Of a DNA stretch of 16,448 nt, positions 1 to 8,605 are shown piece after piece (the stretch's first letter is position 1; each line of letters opens with the position of its first letter). Under the pieces are notes generated by a model, which saw nothing but the letters and a program-made list of their open reading frames with translations, had not been told where the DNA came from and did not search any database. A program made the translations under genes and the position numbers. This DNA comes from Ignavibacteriales bacterium (GTDB lineage Bacteria > Bacteroidota > Ignavibacteria > UBA10030): NCBI GenBank assembly GCA_016207365.1, contig JACQPU010000063.1, positions 1 through 16,448 of the forward strand. The letters run 5' to 3'.

Positions 1-1479
1 GTACCGGACATGAGCCGGGAACGCCGTCGTACGGCAGATTGGTGGAGGAAATCCGATCTGCCATTCGGTCGTGTCCAGTTGCCCGATCGGCAGCTTCAGT
101 ATCTATTCGATGCGAGCGTAAGAGTGCTGTATCAGCACCGGGATATTGTGGATGGAGAACCGAATTTTCAACCCGGATCGACTGTCTACCGCGGACTGTG
201 GATTCACGACGGCGTCTATTATATAGAAGCGGCGGCAATGCTGGGGGACACCTCCAGTGCCCGGAGGGCAATCGAAGGAATTTTTCGTTTTCAGCAACCG
301 GATGGGAGGGTGCGAGTGATGTTTCCCATCGAAATGCAGCGCGAGACGCCCATGCTCGTCTGGATTATGAATCGCTATGCGCGCATCGCTGACAATCGGG
401 CCTGGCTGCGCTCCTCTTGGTACCGAGTTGTATCCGCAATGGAGTTTGTAAAGGGAATGCGCGAACAAACGCTCCAGGATCCTTTGCAGCCATACTATGG
501 GCTTATGCCGCCGGGATTTGTGGACGGGGGAATCGCAGGATTGACGGCGGACTATAGCACGGTGTACTGGACCATCACCGGGCTCGAGGCGGCCATCGAT
601 ATGGCGATGTGGTTGGGAGAATCGGCGCGAGAGGCCGAATGGCGGTCACTCCTTGCGGAACTCCTGCAATCTTACCGAACCGCGGCAAAGCGCGATATGC
701 GGCGGGACAAACATGGAAATCTGTATCTTCCCGTCAGAGTCGCCGACACTTCGTCTACCGATGCACCGCAAAGGGCGCAATGGGCAATTTGCGAACCGAT
801 TGTCCTGTCATCGATGTTTCCGCCGAATGATCCTTTGGTTGAAGGATCGCTCGCCCTCCTCGATTCCTCGTGCGTACAGGGATTGCCGGCGACGCTTGGA
901 TGGATGGATGGTGGGATCGGTGTGTGGTTCGCTCCCCTTTACGGACTTGCCCATTTTGTTCGCGGCAACACAGATCGTGCGATGAAAGTTCTGTATGCCT
1001 TTGCGAACCATGCAACCCCCCATGGATCGTGGGCCGAGGAACAAATGCCGAAAGGCGTGAGCTCAAGAACGACCGGTGACTATCCAACCACGAGCGCGAC
1101 CGCTTGCATGCTTCGTTCAGTTATCTATATGCTCGCCCTGGAGCAGACGAATTCAGTCGAGTTGCTCAGGGGCGTGCCTTCATGGTGGCTGAAACCGGGA
1201 TCGTCAGTGGGTGTCAGCAATCTCCTTACACGATTTGGATCTGTGTCGGCGGCAATTTCTGTAAACAAGGGAGGACGTTCTGCCACAGTTTCCGTGAGTT
1301 CTCTTGCCCATGGAGATGCAGATGACGCCATGGCTCAATACACAGACAAGGTGAACGTCATTCGGCTTTCTCTTGCATCGCTGAAGTTGGCCGGCTTCAA
1401 GAACAGAGACGGGAGCGAACTGGACAAGGAGGTTCAGGTGCCGTGGAATCAGACGCTTCATATCGATGTACGGAAATAA
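1..1479 (+). CDS. Six-hairpin glycosidase-like protein (5'-partial)
   Basis: The frame is open through the left edge, and the first in-window ATG (position 10) has no ribosome binding site, so this is probably the C-terminal part of a longer protein. Numbered from that ATG, residues about 25-380 look like an (alpha/alpha)6 six-hairpin glycosidase barrel. They contain an early W-I-H-D motif (64-67), where such enzymes often have a substrate-binding W-x-R/H-D, and a late stretch G-S-W-A-E-E (339-344) followed by T-G-D-Y-P (355-359), where these families usually carry an acid or base residue. Residues about 395-489 read as a beta-rich C-terminal domain. No signal peptide can be judged because the N-terminus is missing. 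The UroD-like gene follows after 14 bp, suggesting one transcript. The fold is fairly likely; the glycosidase family and substrate are unknown. A missing N-terminal beta-sandwich domain would be normal for this architecture. Confidence 0.7.
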   Translation, partial: VPDMSRERRRTADWWRKSDLPFGRVQLPDRQLQYLFDASVRVLYQHRDIVDGEPNFQPGSTVYRGLWIHDGVYYIEAAAMLGDTSSARRAIEGIFRFQQPDGRVRVMFPIEMQRETPMLVWIMNRYARIADNRAWLRSSWYRVVSAMEFVKGMREQTLQDPLQPYYGLMPPGFVDGGIAGLTADYSTVYWTITGLEAAIDMAMWLGESAREAEWRSLLAELLQSYRTAAKRDMRRDKHGNLYLPVRVADTSSTDAPQRAQWAICEPIVLSSMFPPNDPLVEGSLALLDSSCVQGLPATLGWMDGGIGVWFAPLYGLAHFVRGNTDRAMKVLYAFANHATPHGSWAEEQMPKGVSSRTTGDYPTTSATACMLRSVIYMLALEQTNSVELLRGVPSWWLKPGSSVGVSNLLTRFGSVSAAISVNKGGRSATVSVSSLAHGDADDAMAQYTDKVNVIRLSLASLKLAGFKNRDGSELDKEVQVPWNQTLHIDVRK

Positions 1480-1493
1480 CCGCGTGACGTCCG

Positions 1494-2522
1494 ATGACCT
1501 CGCGGGAACGATGCCTGCGTGCGATAAAGCTTGAAAGGCCGGATCGGATGCCTGTTATCCCGCAAGCACATATCTGGACATTATACTACTACGGCTCCAC
1601 GAGCGAAGCCTGTATGGAAAATGGATCCCTTTATGCGGAGCTTCAGCTCAAAGGGTGGCGGGATTTTGAGTGGGATGGAATGTTTGTGGCGACGGACAGC
1701 GTTGCCCTCGCGCATAGCCTCGGAGCGCCGGTAGAAGTGGCAGACACCGGTGTTGTGCCTGCATCGGGGGGATTGCTTGAGAATATCCAGGCAGCCGCAG
1801 ATCTGAAATTTCCCGATCCCCGCGATACGCGTCTAAACGAATGGATCGAGGCGACCCGGGTCCTGGTGCGGGAAGCCGGTGATTCAGCTCTTATCATTGC
1901 AAGGGCAGATCAGGGGCCGTTTTCGTTATCGTGTCAGTTGTGCGGAATGCAGCAGTTCATGACAGAGATTGGCTACGGGGGACATCACGAGGATATTCAC
2001 GCACTGCTCAGGTTGAGCACTGAATATGTCTGGTCCTTTGCAAAATTGCTCCTTGAAGCCGGTGCACATGTCGTGTCGATTGGGGATGCCCTTGCGAGCG
2101 GAAGTCTCATTTCACCGGCGACGTTTCAGGAATATGCGTTTCCTTATCAGCAAGAGGTTGCCCGTCGCGTTCACAAACATGGAGGAAAATTAAGCATTCA
2201 TATTTGCGGACAAACAAGTACGGTCATGAACCGCCTTGCCGAAACCGGAACCGATGTTGTGGAATTCGACGCTCCAACGGATTTTCGGGAGGCCTGGAAG
2301 TTGTCGCACGAGAGAGTCTGCCTGCTCGGAAACGTGGACACGTCGGATGTTATGGCATTCGGAACGCCGGAAATGGTCGTTACGGAATGCAGGAAGCGAA
2401 TAGACATCGTGAAACCGGATGGCGGTTTCATTCTGAGTTCAGGGTGTGCCCTGTCGCCGAACACGCCGGCGGAAAACATCCGCGCAATGGTCGATGCCGC
2501 GAAGGAATTCGGTGTTTATTAG
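1494..2522 (+). CDS. Uroporphyrinogen decarboxylase (UroD/MtaA)-like protein
   Basis: The 342-residue protein has the usual length of the UroD superfamily. Its N-terminus, with S-R-E-R near residues 3-6 and E-R-P-D-R-M-P near 14-20, matches the family start, which supports the ATG at 1494 although no clear Shine-Dalgarno precedes it. Residues 197-217 (G-D-A-L...ISP..F..YAFPY) match the family core. H236 and C238 in I-H-I-C-G, with C318 in S-S-G-C, sit where MtaA/CmuA-type cobalamin methyltransferases bind zinc. This favours a methyl-transfer role over haem synthesis, because no haem gene is nearby. No corrinoid-binding partner is visible in the window. Placement between a glycosidase and a PhyH-like dioxygenase hints at removal of a methyl or similar group from a sugar, but the substrate is unknown. 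The protein looks cytoplasmic, with no leader. Confidence 0.82.
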   Translation: MTSRERCLRAIKLERPDRMPVIPQAHIWTLYYYGSTSEACMENGSLYAELQLKGWRDFEWDGMFVATDSVALAHSLGAPVEVADTGVVPASGGLLENIQAAADLKFPDPRDTRLNEWIEATRVLVREAGDSALIIARADQGPFSLSCQLCGMQQFMTEIGYGGHHEDIHALLRLSTEYVWSFAKLLLEAGAHVVSIGDALASGSLISPATFQEYAFPYQQEVARRVHKHGGKLSIHICGQTSTVMNRLAETGTDVVEFDAPTDFREAWKLSHERVCLLGNVDTSDVMAFGTPEMVVTECRKRIDIVKPDGGFILSSGCALSPNTPAENIRAMVDAAKEFGVY

Positions 2523-2554
2523 TCGTTCGTGGAACTACACCAGGCGCCTAAACC

Positions 2555-2561
2555 AAGGAGG
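2555..2561 (+). promoter_or_regulatory. Strong Shine-Dalgarno for the PhyH-like gene
   Basis: AAGGAGG lies 8 nt before the ATG at 2570 and is the closest match to the anti-Shine-Dalgarno consensus that I saw in the window. A second ATG follows directly at 2573. The spacing favours 2570, but either would work. The dioxygenase may be translated well relative to its neighbours, several of which have weak sites. Confidence 0.75.
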
Positions 2562-2569
2562 CTTATCAT

Positions 2570-3304
2570 ATGATGACGCTCACGCAGGAACAGTTGAATC
2601 ACTACCGCAGCCACGGTTTCGTTGTGGTCCCAAATATCCTGACACGCCAGGAGGCCGATGAGTTTGTGAAGTATGAGGCTTCTCAGGATCCGGACTGGCG
2701 GAATCACCTCGATAATCACAAGAGGGACACTCATTGGGCCGCCGTCGCCAAACACCCAAACATTGTGGGCATTGCCCGGCAGATTCTGAACACGAAGAAG
2801 CCGATGATCGTACAGACCATGTATCTTGAAAAACGACCCGCGGAACCCGGCAAAGGAACCGCGCTCCATCAAGACAGTCATTACCTGCCCAATGAACCCA
2901 ACACGCTGATGGCATGCTGGCTGGCGATGAGCGATACTGATGGCGAGAACGGCGGGCTTTGCGTGGTTCCCGGAAGTCATCAAAGAGGCCTCTATCCGAC
3001 GCACAAGGCAACCAACTCGAAAGATCACCAGGTATGGGAATCTGAGCACTTGATGAGAGACAGAGGCGGGAAAGAGTGGAAACAGAAATTCTTCTCCTTC
3101 GAAATCGAAGGCCTCGACCTGAGCACGGTTCGTAATCTTGAAGTTCCACAGGGCTCAGGTGTGTTTTTTTCCAGTCACACCATTCACGGATCGTACGGCA
3201 ACAGATCGGCCAACAGGGTACGAAGAGCCTTTGCGACGCATTTTGTCGCCGAGGGAACCTGGGTGTTCCGGGCTGACGTGCAGGATGTTGTTCCGGCGGT
3301 CTAA
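2570..3304 (+). CDS. Phytanoyl-CoA dioxygenase (PhyH) family protein
   Basis: This is a 244-residue putative Fe(II)/2-oxoglutarate-dependent oxygenase. The N-terminus (about 6-30, Q-L-N-H-Y-R-S-H-G-F-V-V-V) matches the opening of PhyH-family proteins. The iron-binding triad is visible: H100-x-D102 in L-H-Q-D-S, and H206 in H-T-I-H-G. R216 or R218, in the N-R-V-R-R stretch, is the likely 2-oxoglutarate anchor. Residues 130-141 (L-C-V-V-P-G-S-H-x-x-G-L) form the typical PGSH segment. No leader is seen, so it is probably cytoplasmic. It would hydroxylate a small substrate, or demethylate one oxidatively, using oxygen and 2-oxoglutarate. It follows the UroD-like gene by 47 bp and precedes a glycosidase by 21 bp. 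PhyH-like proteins of this kind are common in sugar and osmolyte clusters, mostly without a known substrate. Confidence 0.87.
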   Translation: MMTLTQEQLNHYRSHGFVVVPNILTRQEADEFVKYEASQDPDWRNHLDNHKRDTHWAAVAKHPNIVGIARQILNTKKPMIVQTMYLEKRPAEPGKGTALHQDSHYLPNEPNTLMACWLAMSDTDGENGGLCVVPGSHQRGLYPTHKATNSKDHQVWESEHLMRDRGGKEWKQKFFSFEIEGLDLSTVRNLEVPQGSGVFFSSHTIHGSYGNRSANRVRRAFATHFVAEGTWVFRADVQDVVPAV

Positions 3305-3325
3305 ATATTTTTCAAAACGGGCCAT

Positions 3326-4918
3326 ATGAACGAGACATACATCAGATGTGGCGATAGCAGGCTGGATGCCTTGGTTCCACGGATTAGGGAATTTCTCAGA
3401 AGCGACATTTCCGAATACAACATGCTGGGTACGCCGATCAGGGCGTATCGGACCCCGGACGCTCCGAGCATCTGGATCCGCGATCATTCGGAAATGATGC
3501 GCGGAGCGAAATATTGGGAAACCGATCTGCAGAGTGCCATCGATCATTTTGCCGAAACGCAAACCGCGAAGGGCTGGATCTTTGACTATTTCACGATGAC
3601 TCCGGAGAAAGTGCCGTGTGAGAAGGAAAACTGGGCAAAGTATGTTCGTGTACCTGTCGAAGCCGATGTTGAGTATCGATTCATAAAAGCTGTGCACCTT
3701 GCCTGGCAGGCATCGGGCGACGACAAATGGATGAAGCGGCTGCTCCCGAACATGGAAAGGGCGCTGCAGTACGTTCTGACCGACGAATGGCGATGGGATA
3801 AGAAGACAAAATTAGTCAAGCGGGCTTATACAATTGACACATGGGACTTCGACTATACAGCCGGCCGGCATCCGTGGCTGAATTTCCAGATCAACGACCA
3901 CACGTACTGGGGAATCATGCACGGTGACAATTCGGGCTATTATGAGGCTTTTAATCTGCTCAGCAAGATGTACGATCATGCTGGCAACAGATCCCGGGCA
4001 CGATACTGGCGGAGGTACGCAGAAATGTTCCGGAGACGGGCCAACAAGGTATGCTTTAACGGCCGTTTCTATACACACCATGTCCATCTTGTGCCGGTGA
4101 GAATCGAGGGTGTGGATGAGAGTGAGCAACTGAGCCTGAGCAATCCGATGGATATCAACCGGGGAATGGCGACTCACGCGATCGCAGCGTCGATTCTCAG
4201 GGAATATCAGCGACGGGGGCAAACGACCAAGGCATTTGCCGAATGGTTCAGCATCGATCCGCCATTTCCTGACGGAATTCACGGGGACGAAAAGATTATT
4301 GGTGGGGCATACTGTAATGGGGGGATCATGCCACTCGTGGGTGGCGAGCTGGCCCTGGCGGCACTTGACCACGGGTTCGAAGAGTACGGCGTACGCCAAC
4401 TGCTCAAATATGAAGAGCTCACCCGAAATAACGAAACATATCTCTGGTACTTTCCCAACGGCAAGCCCGCGAGCCCGGAAACAAGCACAAGCCCCGACGC
4501 TTCGCCCACCGACGGATGGGGATCGTCAGCCATCCTCTACGGATTGCTTGAAGGACTGGCCGGGATTGTTGATACGGACAAGTTGTACAGAAAGGTACGC
4601 CTTTCCCCTCGATGGATTGCGGCAGGGAGGGAGGAGGCTGAAGCAGCGTGCACGTACGGGCCATCGGGAGCGGGCATTCAGTACACATATCTTCACAATC
4701 CGAGCTCCAAAACCATCGAGATGGAAATCAGGGGAATGGCACACGTCGATCTCCGTGTCATGCTTCCAGCCAATGCCCGATCCGTCTCCGCAAAACTCAA
4801 TGGCAGGAAGTCGGCCATGAGCGGGTATGTCGTTGAATCAAGTCCTTATGCAGCGATGGCCTTTGATCTGAGGAAAAAGGCAGGGATCACAATCAAGTAC
4901 GAAGAGATAAAAGGATAA
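3326..4918 (+). CDS. Six-hairpin glycosidase-like protein (cytoplasmic)
   Basis: The 530-residue protein appears to be an (alpha/alpha)6-barrel glycosidase. W-I-R-D-H at 50-54 is the early barrel motif that often binds substrate. G-D-N-S-G-Y-Y-E-A lies at about 200-208. Y-C-N-G-G-I-M-P-L-V-G-G (329-340) strongly recalls the Y-x-N-G-G-x-x-P stretch of glycogen-debranching-like and related alpha,alpha-barrel hydrolases. T-D-G-W-G-S-S (395-401) leads the final hairpins, and residues about 430-530 form a small beta domain. No signal peptide or membrane segment is present, so it should act inside the cell on imported oligosaccharide. The Shine-Dalgarno before 3326 is weak. The exact glycosidase family cannot be fixed by eye; a lyase or phosphorylase of the same fold is possible. 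The alpha-galactosidase-like gene begins 6 bp after its stop. Confidence 0.75.
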   Translation: MNETYIRCGDSRLDALVPRIREFLRSDISEYNMLGTPIRAYRTPDAPSIWIRDHSEMMRGAKYWETDLQSAIDHFAETQTAKGWIFDYFTMTPEKVPCEKENWAKYVRVPVEADVEYRFIKAVHLAWQASGDDKWMKRLLPNMERALQYVLTDEWRWDKKTKLVKRAYTIDTWDFDYTAGRHPWLNFQINDHTYWGIMHGDNSGYYEAFNLLSKMYDHAGNRSRARYWRRYAEMFRRRANKVCFNGRFYTHHVHLVPVRIEGVDESEQLSLSNPMDINRGMATHAIAASILREYQRRGQTTKAFAEWFSIDPPFPDGIHGDEKIIGGAYCNGGIMPLVGGELALAALDHGFEEYGVRQLLKYEELTRNNETYLWYFPNGKPASPETSTSPDASPTDGWGSSAILYGLLEGLAGIVDTDKLYRKVRLSPRWIAAGREEAEAACTYGPSGAGIQYTYLHNPSSKTIEMEIRGMAHVDLRVMLPANARSVSAKLNGRKSAMSGYVVESSPYAAMAFDLRKKAGITIKYEEIKG

Positions 4919-4924
4919 TCCTGA

Positions 4925-7270
4925 ATGATCGATCCGAAGGCCAGCCAATCCATAAAGCTCCCGCGCAGGGATTTTTTGCGGTCGGCTTCCTTTGGACTTG
5001 CGTCGGCCATGGTGGTCGGGGCTTTTCGCGGATTCGAATCGGAAAATTCCGGGGAAGAAGTCCTTTCCGTGGGACCTGGTACAATACCGGGGAGTTTTTC
5101 TATCCGATACAAAGGCGTGCCCCTGATCGAAAGTATTGGGTGGCGGATTGAGTGCGAAGAAGGAACGGCGACGTCAAAGGATGCAAATCTTCAGGCTTCG
5201 TATGATCGAAGGGAGTTGAAATACTCGGATTCGAAGCGGATGTGCGATGTGGTTCTCAAATGGAAAGTGGAGGAGGATGGCACACTCATTGGCTTAACGT
5301 TCGCCGCCGTTAATGTTTCAGATGGACCGCTTCGCATCAAGAATATCTATCCGCTTATTTCGGAGGCGGGGCAAGGCGGGGGACTGCATTTTTGGCCGCG
5401 TGGCGGCGCACGACGAGCACTTACGGACGAATGGGAACGATGTTACGGAGCCGCGTCAGTTGTGAAAATGCAAGAAGGACAATTGACGCGCAGTGCGTGG
5501 AACATGCATTTTCACGATGTGGAGAAAGAAATCTCATGCACCGTTGGTTATTACGCAATACCAAATACGAAAGTCTCCGTAATCACGACGCCGACAGCGG
5601 AGCGCACATCTCTGTCCGTTCGCTGTGATTCCCATGCGGGAATGCGCGGAGTACTTGTCCGGAGCGGGCAAAACTTCACAGTAAATGAGTTCATGGTTCG
5701 CGTCTACAAGGGGACGTTTTTTCATTCTTTGGAGAGCTATGCCGTTGCCGTGGCACGGAGAAATCGTATCCAACCGCCTGCAGCAACGCCCACAGGATGG
5801 GTAGACTGGTATTTTGCAAAAGCGCAGGCGACCGAAGAAGACATGCTCAGGAACCTCGACTTCATTGCAAGCGAACTCAAGGATTATGGGCTCGAGTATA
5901 TTCAGATTGATTCAGGATGGCAGGTGGGAGTTGAAACGACTCCGCCTCCGCACAACGTCATCGCGGGTGGTCCATGGAGAGCCAACTCCAGGTTCCCCCG
6001 GGGAATGAGGTGGCTTGCCGACGAAATACGCAAGCGAGGTCTGAAACCCGGGATCTGGGTAAGGCCGTTCCACTCCGTCGAGGGTTCGGGCGAGCGCAGA
6101 GCCCACCCTGAGTGGTTCAACAAAGAAGGCCAGATGGATTTTTCCCACCCATCTGTCCGCAAACACGTGGCTGATATTTTTACGCTTTTGGCGAAGGAGT
6201 GGGGCTACGAGTACGTCAAATACGATTTCCCCGCCTTTGATCTTTATGGCGCCTGGGGCCCGAAATTGTTTGAGGATGCATCTGCACATGCCGAACTCCA
6301 CGATCCGGAGCACACAACGATCGAGGCTTACCGGGCAAGCCTTGAGTCCATCTTCAGCGCTGTCGCTGGCCGCGCGCGCCTCCTGGCCTGCAACAGCCTG
6401 ATGCCCCCAACGCTTGGCGTGTCCGATGTGTTTCGCATTGGCGACGACGTTGGGGATTGGACCAGAACATTCAAATATGGTGTCCGGTCTGTTTCCGCCC
6501 GATACTATACGAACGGCATTTTCTGGGCTAACGATCCAGATTGTCTGCTGGTGCGGGAACCTTTCACGATTGATCAGGCGCGCATGTGGGCAAGCCTTAT
6601 TACGTTGTCTGGCGGGGTCGTGTTTATTAGTGAAAACCTCCCGATCCTTCCCGTTGAACGACTCGGAATTCTCAAGAAAACATTGCCGGTCTACAGAAAT
6701 GGCGGCGACGGGTACGGATTCGGACGGCCCCTTGATCTGCTTGAAAACGACCCGCCCCGAATCTGGGACTTCGAAATCAAACGTCCATACGACCAGTGGC
6801 ATGTTGTGGGATTCTTCAACTGGAGTGAAGTACATTGGAAAACGGAGATCCCACTCAAGAAGTTCGCCTTGGATGATTCGCTGACCTGGCACGTTTCGGA
6901 TTTCTGGCCGGGAAAGTACAGAGGGGAGAGACAAGGATCCATCAGCGTATCGATTGACCCAAATTCATGTCAGGTTCTTGCACTCCGGGAGAAAAAGAGT
7001 CATCCTCAGGTGCTGTCAACCTCCCGTCATGTACTTCAGGGAGCGGTGGAGCTCAGCGATGTTGCATGGAACTCGCGCCGCAACGAATTACGCGGGACAG
7101 CAAACGTCATTAAAGGCGATTCTTTTGAAATTCTTATATTTGCCGGCGACCGGGCGGTAAAGCGGGCAAGTCACCCTTTCAAACCATCCAATTCTGAGCC
7201 GGGAATTCTCCGTCTCAGTTTTTCCCCGGACCAGACATCGGCCGAGGAGTGGTCCATCGCATTTCATTAA
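4925..7270 (+). CDS. Tat-exported alpha-galactosidase-like glycosidase (GH36/GH27 clan)
   Basis: This 781-residue enzyme opens with a Tat-type leader: P-R-R-D-F-L-R at 13-19, then a hydrophobic run to about residue 34. It should be exported folded to the periplasm or beyond. Residues about 45-285 form an N-terminal beta domain, followed by a TIM barrel (about 290-620) and a C-terminal beta domain. Barrel landmarks are G-W-V-D-W (291-295), Y-I-Q-I-D-S-G-W (325-332), G-I-W-V-R-P-F (376-382) and Y-V-K-Y-D-F (430-435), where D434 is the likely nucleophile. F-R-I-G-D-D-V-G-D-W (503-512) holds the likely acid/base, D507 or D508. Known clan members cleave alpha-galactosides by a retaining mechanism; other alpha-linked sugars are possible. 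An AAGGA site at 4911-4915, inside the end of the upstream gene, supports the start. The next gene follows after 13 bp. Confidence 0.85.
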   Translation: MIDPKASQSIKLPRRDFLRSASFGLASAMVVGAFRGFESENSGEEVLSVGPGTIPGSFSIRYKGVPLIESIGWRIECEEGTATSKDANLQASYDRRELKYSDSKRMCDVVLKWKVEEDGTLIGLTFAAVNVSDGPLRIKNIYPLISEAGQGGGLHFWPRGGARRALTDEWERCYGAASVVKMQEGQLTRSAWNMHFHDVEKEISCTVGYYAIPNTKVSVITTPTAERTSLSVRCDSHAGMRGVLVRSGQNFTVNEFMVRVYKGTFFHSLESYAVAVARRNRIQPPAATPTGWVDWYFAKAQATEEDMLRNLDFIASELKDYGLEYIQIDSGWQVGVETTPPPHNVIAGGPWRANSRFPRGMRWLADEIRKRGLKPGIWVRPFHSVEGSGERRAHPEWFNKEGQMDFSHPSVRKHVADIFTLLAKEWGYEYVKYDFPAFDLYGAWGPKLFEDASAHAELHDPEHTTIEAYRASLESIFSAVAGRARLLACNSLMPPTLGVSDVFRIGDDVGDWTRTFKYGVRSVSARYYTNGIFWANDPDCLLVREPFTIDQARMWASLITLSGGVVFISENLPILPVERLGILKKTLPVYRNGGDGYGFGRPLDLLENDPPRIWDFEIKRPYDQWHVVGFFNWSEVHWKTEIPLKKFALDDSLTWHVSDFWPGKYRGERQGSISVSIDPNSCQVLALREKKSHPQVLSTSRHVLQGAVELSDVAWNSRRNELRGTANVIKGDSFEILIFAGDRAVKRASHPFKPSNSEPGILRLSFSPDQTSAEEWSIAFH

Positions 7271-7283
7271 GGATTATGCGGCA

Positions 7284-8561
7284 ATGAAAAGAGATCAGTT
7301 TCTGAAAACAACCCTGGCAGGCCTTGCGACGGCAGGAATTTCATTCCGATCGGTCGATGCGGCTGCTCGGGAACGGAGCTCGTGGCCTGTCATTGATCCG
7401 AGCGACGAAGCATTTTGGGCGTTCGTCCGAACACAATTTCCGCTTACGCGTGACCGCGCGTATTTCAATACCGGAGGTCTGGGCGCGTCACCATATCCGG
7501 TAATCGACGCTGTAAAGGCGAAAATCGACGAGCTCGAATCGATTTCCGAAACAGGCCATACGGACCAACTGTGGAGCAACATCAAAACGACCGCAGGAAC
7601 CTTCTTCGGCTGCGATCCAGCGGAAATCGCTTTCATGAGAAATGCGACCGAGGGAATCAACGTTGTGTGCAATGGTCTTCCTTTGCGCGAAGGAGACGAG
7701 GTCATCACAACGACGCATGAGCACGTTGCCAATTCCGTACCGTGGCTTGCCCTTCAGAAACGCCGGAGGATCTCGGTGCGATTCTTCGAACCGTCGATGC
7801 GTTCGGCGCAGGAGAATATCGACCGCGTTGAGCGCCTCCTTTCGACGCGTACACGTCTTATCAGCGTGCCGCACGTAACGACAACGACGGGGCAGGTTCT
7901 TCCTATCCGCGCATTTTCGGAACTTGCGAAGAGCAGGCGCGTCTGGCTCTTTGTAGACGGGGCGCAGGCGGCCGGAATGTTTCCCTTCAGCCTCCGTGAA
8001 CTTGGCTGTGATGCCTACGCCATGTGCGGCCACAAGTGGCTCCTTGGGCCCAAGGAAACGGGATTGTTGTTCGTCCACAAGGGCATGCTGGATGTCGTAG
8101 AAGCCAAATTCGTAGGGGCATACTCCGACAGCGGTTTTGATTTCGAAAAGGGAACCCTGGCCTTTCATCCGTCGGCACAGCGGTACGAGTACGGCACCGT
8201 CAGTATTCCGCTGCGGGTCGGCCTGCAGGCTGCGCTCGAGTTCCTCTCCCGCATCGGAATGAGCAATGTCTGGAAACGGGATCAACAGCTTTCCGCCTAT
8301 CTCTACCGCCAGTTGTCATCCATGCCATCTGTCCGTGTCCTCTCGCCGGCTTCCGATTCGGAACGGAGTGCGATGATCACGTTTCAACACACGAAAGTCC
8401 CCTTTCTGGATGTCCAGGCACACTTGAACACCTACAAGCTAAGGACGCGTGGCGTGAGTGAAGGCGGTGTCAACGGTCTTCGAATATCTTGCCACATTTA
8501 CAATACCTTTGAGGAAATTGACAGGTTACTCGAAGGAATTCGAAGCGTGCCGACGGGGTAG
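7284..8561 (+). CDS. Class V aminotransferase-fold PLP enzyme with Tat-like leader
   Basis: The 425-residue protein belongs to the isopenicillin-N-epimerase/cysteine-desulfurase-like group of PLP enzymes. Visible landmarks are Y-F-N-T-G-G-L-G (60-67), R-N-A-T-E-G-I-N (119-126), D225 in V-D-G-A-Q-A-A-G (pairs with the PLP ring nitrogen) and K251 in G-H-K-W-L-L-G-P (Schiff-base lysine). The first 27 residues look like a leader: K-R-D-Q-F-L-K (2-8), then a short hydrophobic stretch ending near A-A-A. It resembles a Tat signal with K-R in place of R-R, implying export of a PLP-loaded protein. An AAGGA at 7269-7273 sits 10 nt before the ATG. Its neighbours are a Tat glycosidase and a cytoplasmic isomerase. 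A role in processing an amino sugar or amino acid is a guess. The family is secure; the reaction (epimerase, lyase or desulfurase) is not. Confidence 0.83.
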   Translation: MKRDQFLKTTLAGLATAGISFRSVDAAARERSSWPVIDPSDEAFWAFVRTQFPLTRDRAYFNTGGLGASPYPVIDAVKAKIDELESISETGHTDQLWSNIKTTAGTFFGCDPAEIAFMRNATEGINVVCNGLPLREGDEVITTTHEHVANSVPWLALQKRRRISVRFFEPSMRSAQENIDRVERLLSTRTRLISVPHVTTTTGQVLPIRAFSELAKSRRVWLFVDGAQAAGMFPFSLRELGCDAYAMCGHKWLLGPKETGLLFVHKGMLDVVEAKFVGAYSDSGFDFEKGTLAFHPSAQRYEYGTVSIPLRVGLQAALEFLSRIGMSNVWKRDQQLSAYLYRQLSSMPSVRVLSPASDSERSAMITFQHTKVPFLDVQAHLNTYKLRTRGVSEGGVNGLRISCHIYNTFEEIDRLLEGIRSVPTG

Positions 8562-8593
8562 TTGCTTTCATTGTTACAAGACCGCTATAGCAA

Positions 8594-8600
8594 AAGGAGA
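8594..8600 (+). promoter_or_regulatory. Shine-Dalgarno for the xylose-isomerase-like gene
   Basis: AAGGAGA lies 5 nt before the ATG at 8606 in a 44-bp spacer. It fixes that start. I saw no terminator or clear promoter in the spacer. Confidence 0.65.
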
Positions 8601-8605
8601 ATCGG

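Noticed and set aside
2542..2549. 8-bp palindrome AGGCGCCT in the UroD-PhyH spacer
   Set aside because: It is too short, with no loop or T-run, to support a terminator or operator call.
5912..6934. Long open frame of about 340 codons on the - strand
   Set aside because: It lies fully inside the alpha-galactosidase-like gene, whose catalytic motifs are clear, and its translation shows no family motif.
7488..8285. Open frame of about 265 codons on the - strand
   Set aside because: It is antisense to the PLP enzyme across its lysine and aspartate motifs, with no recognisable domain.
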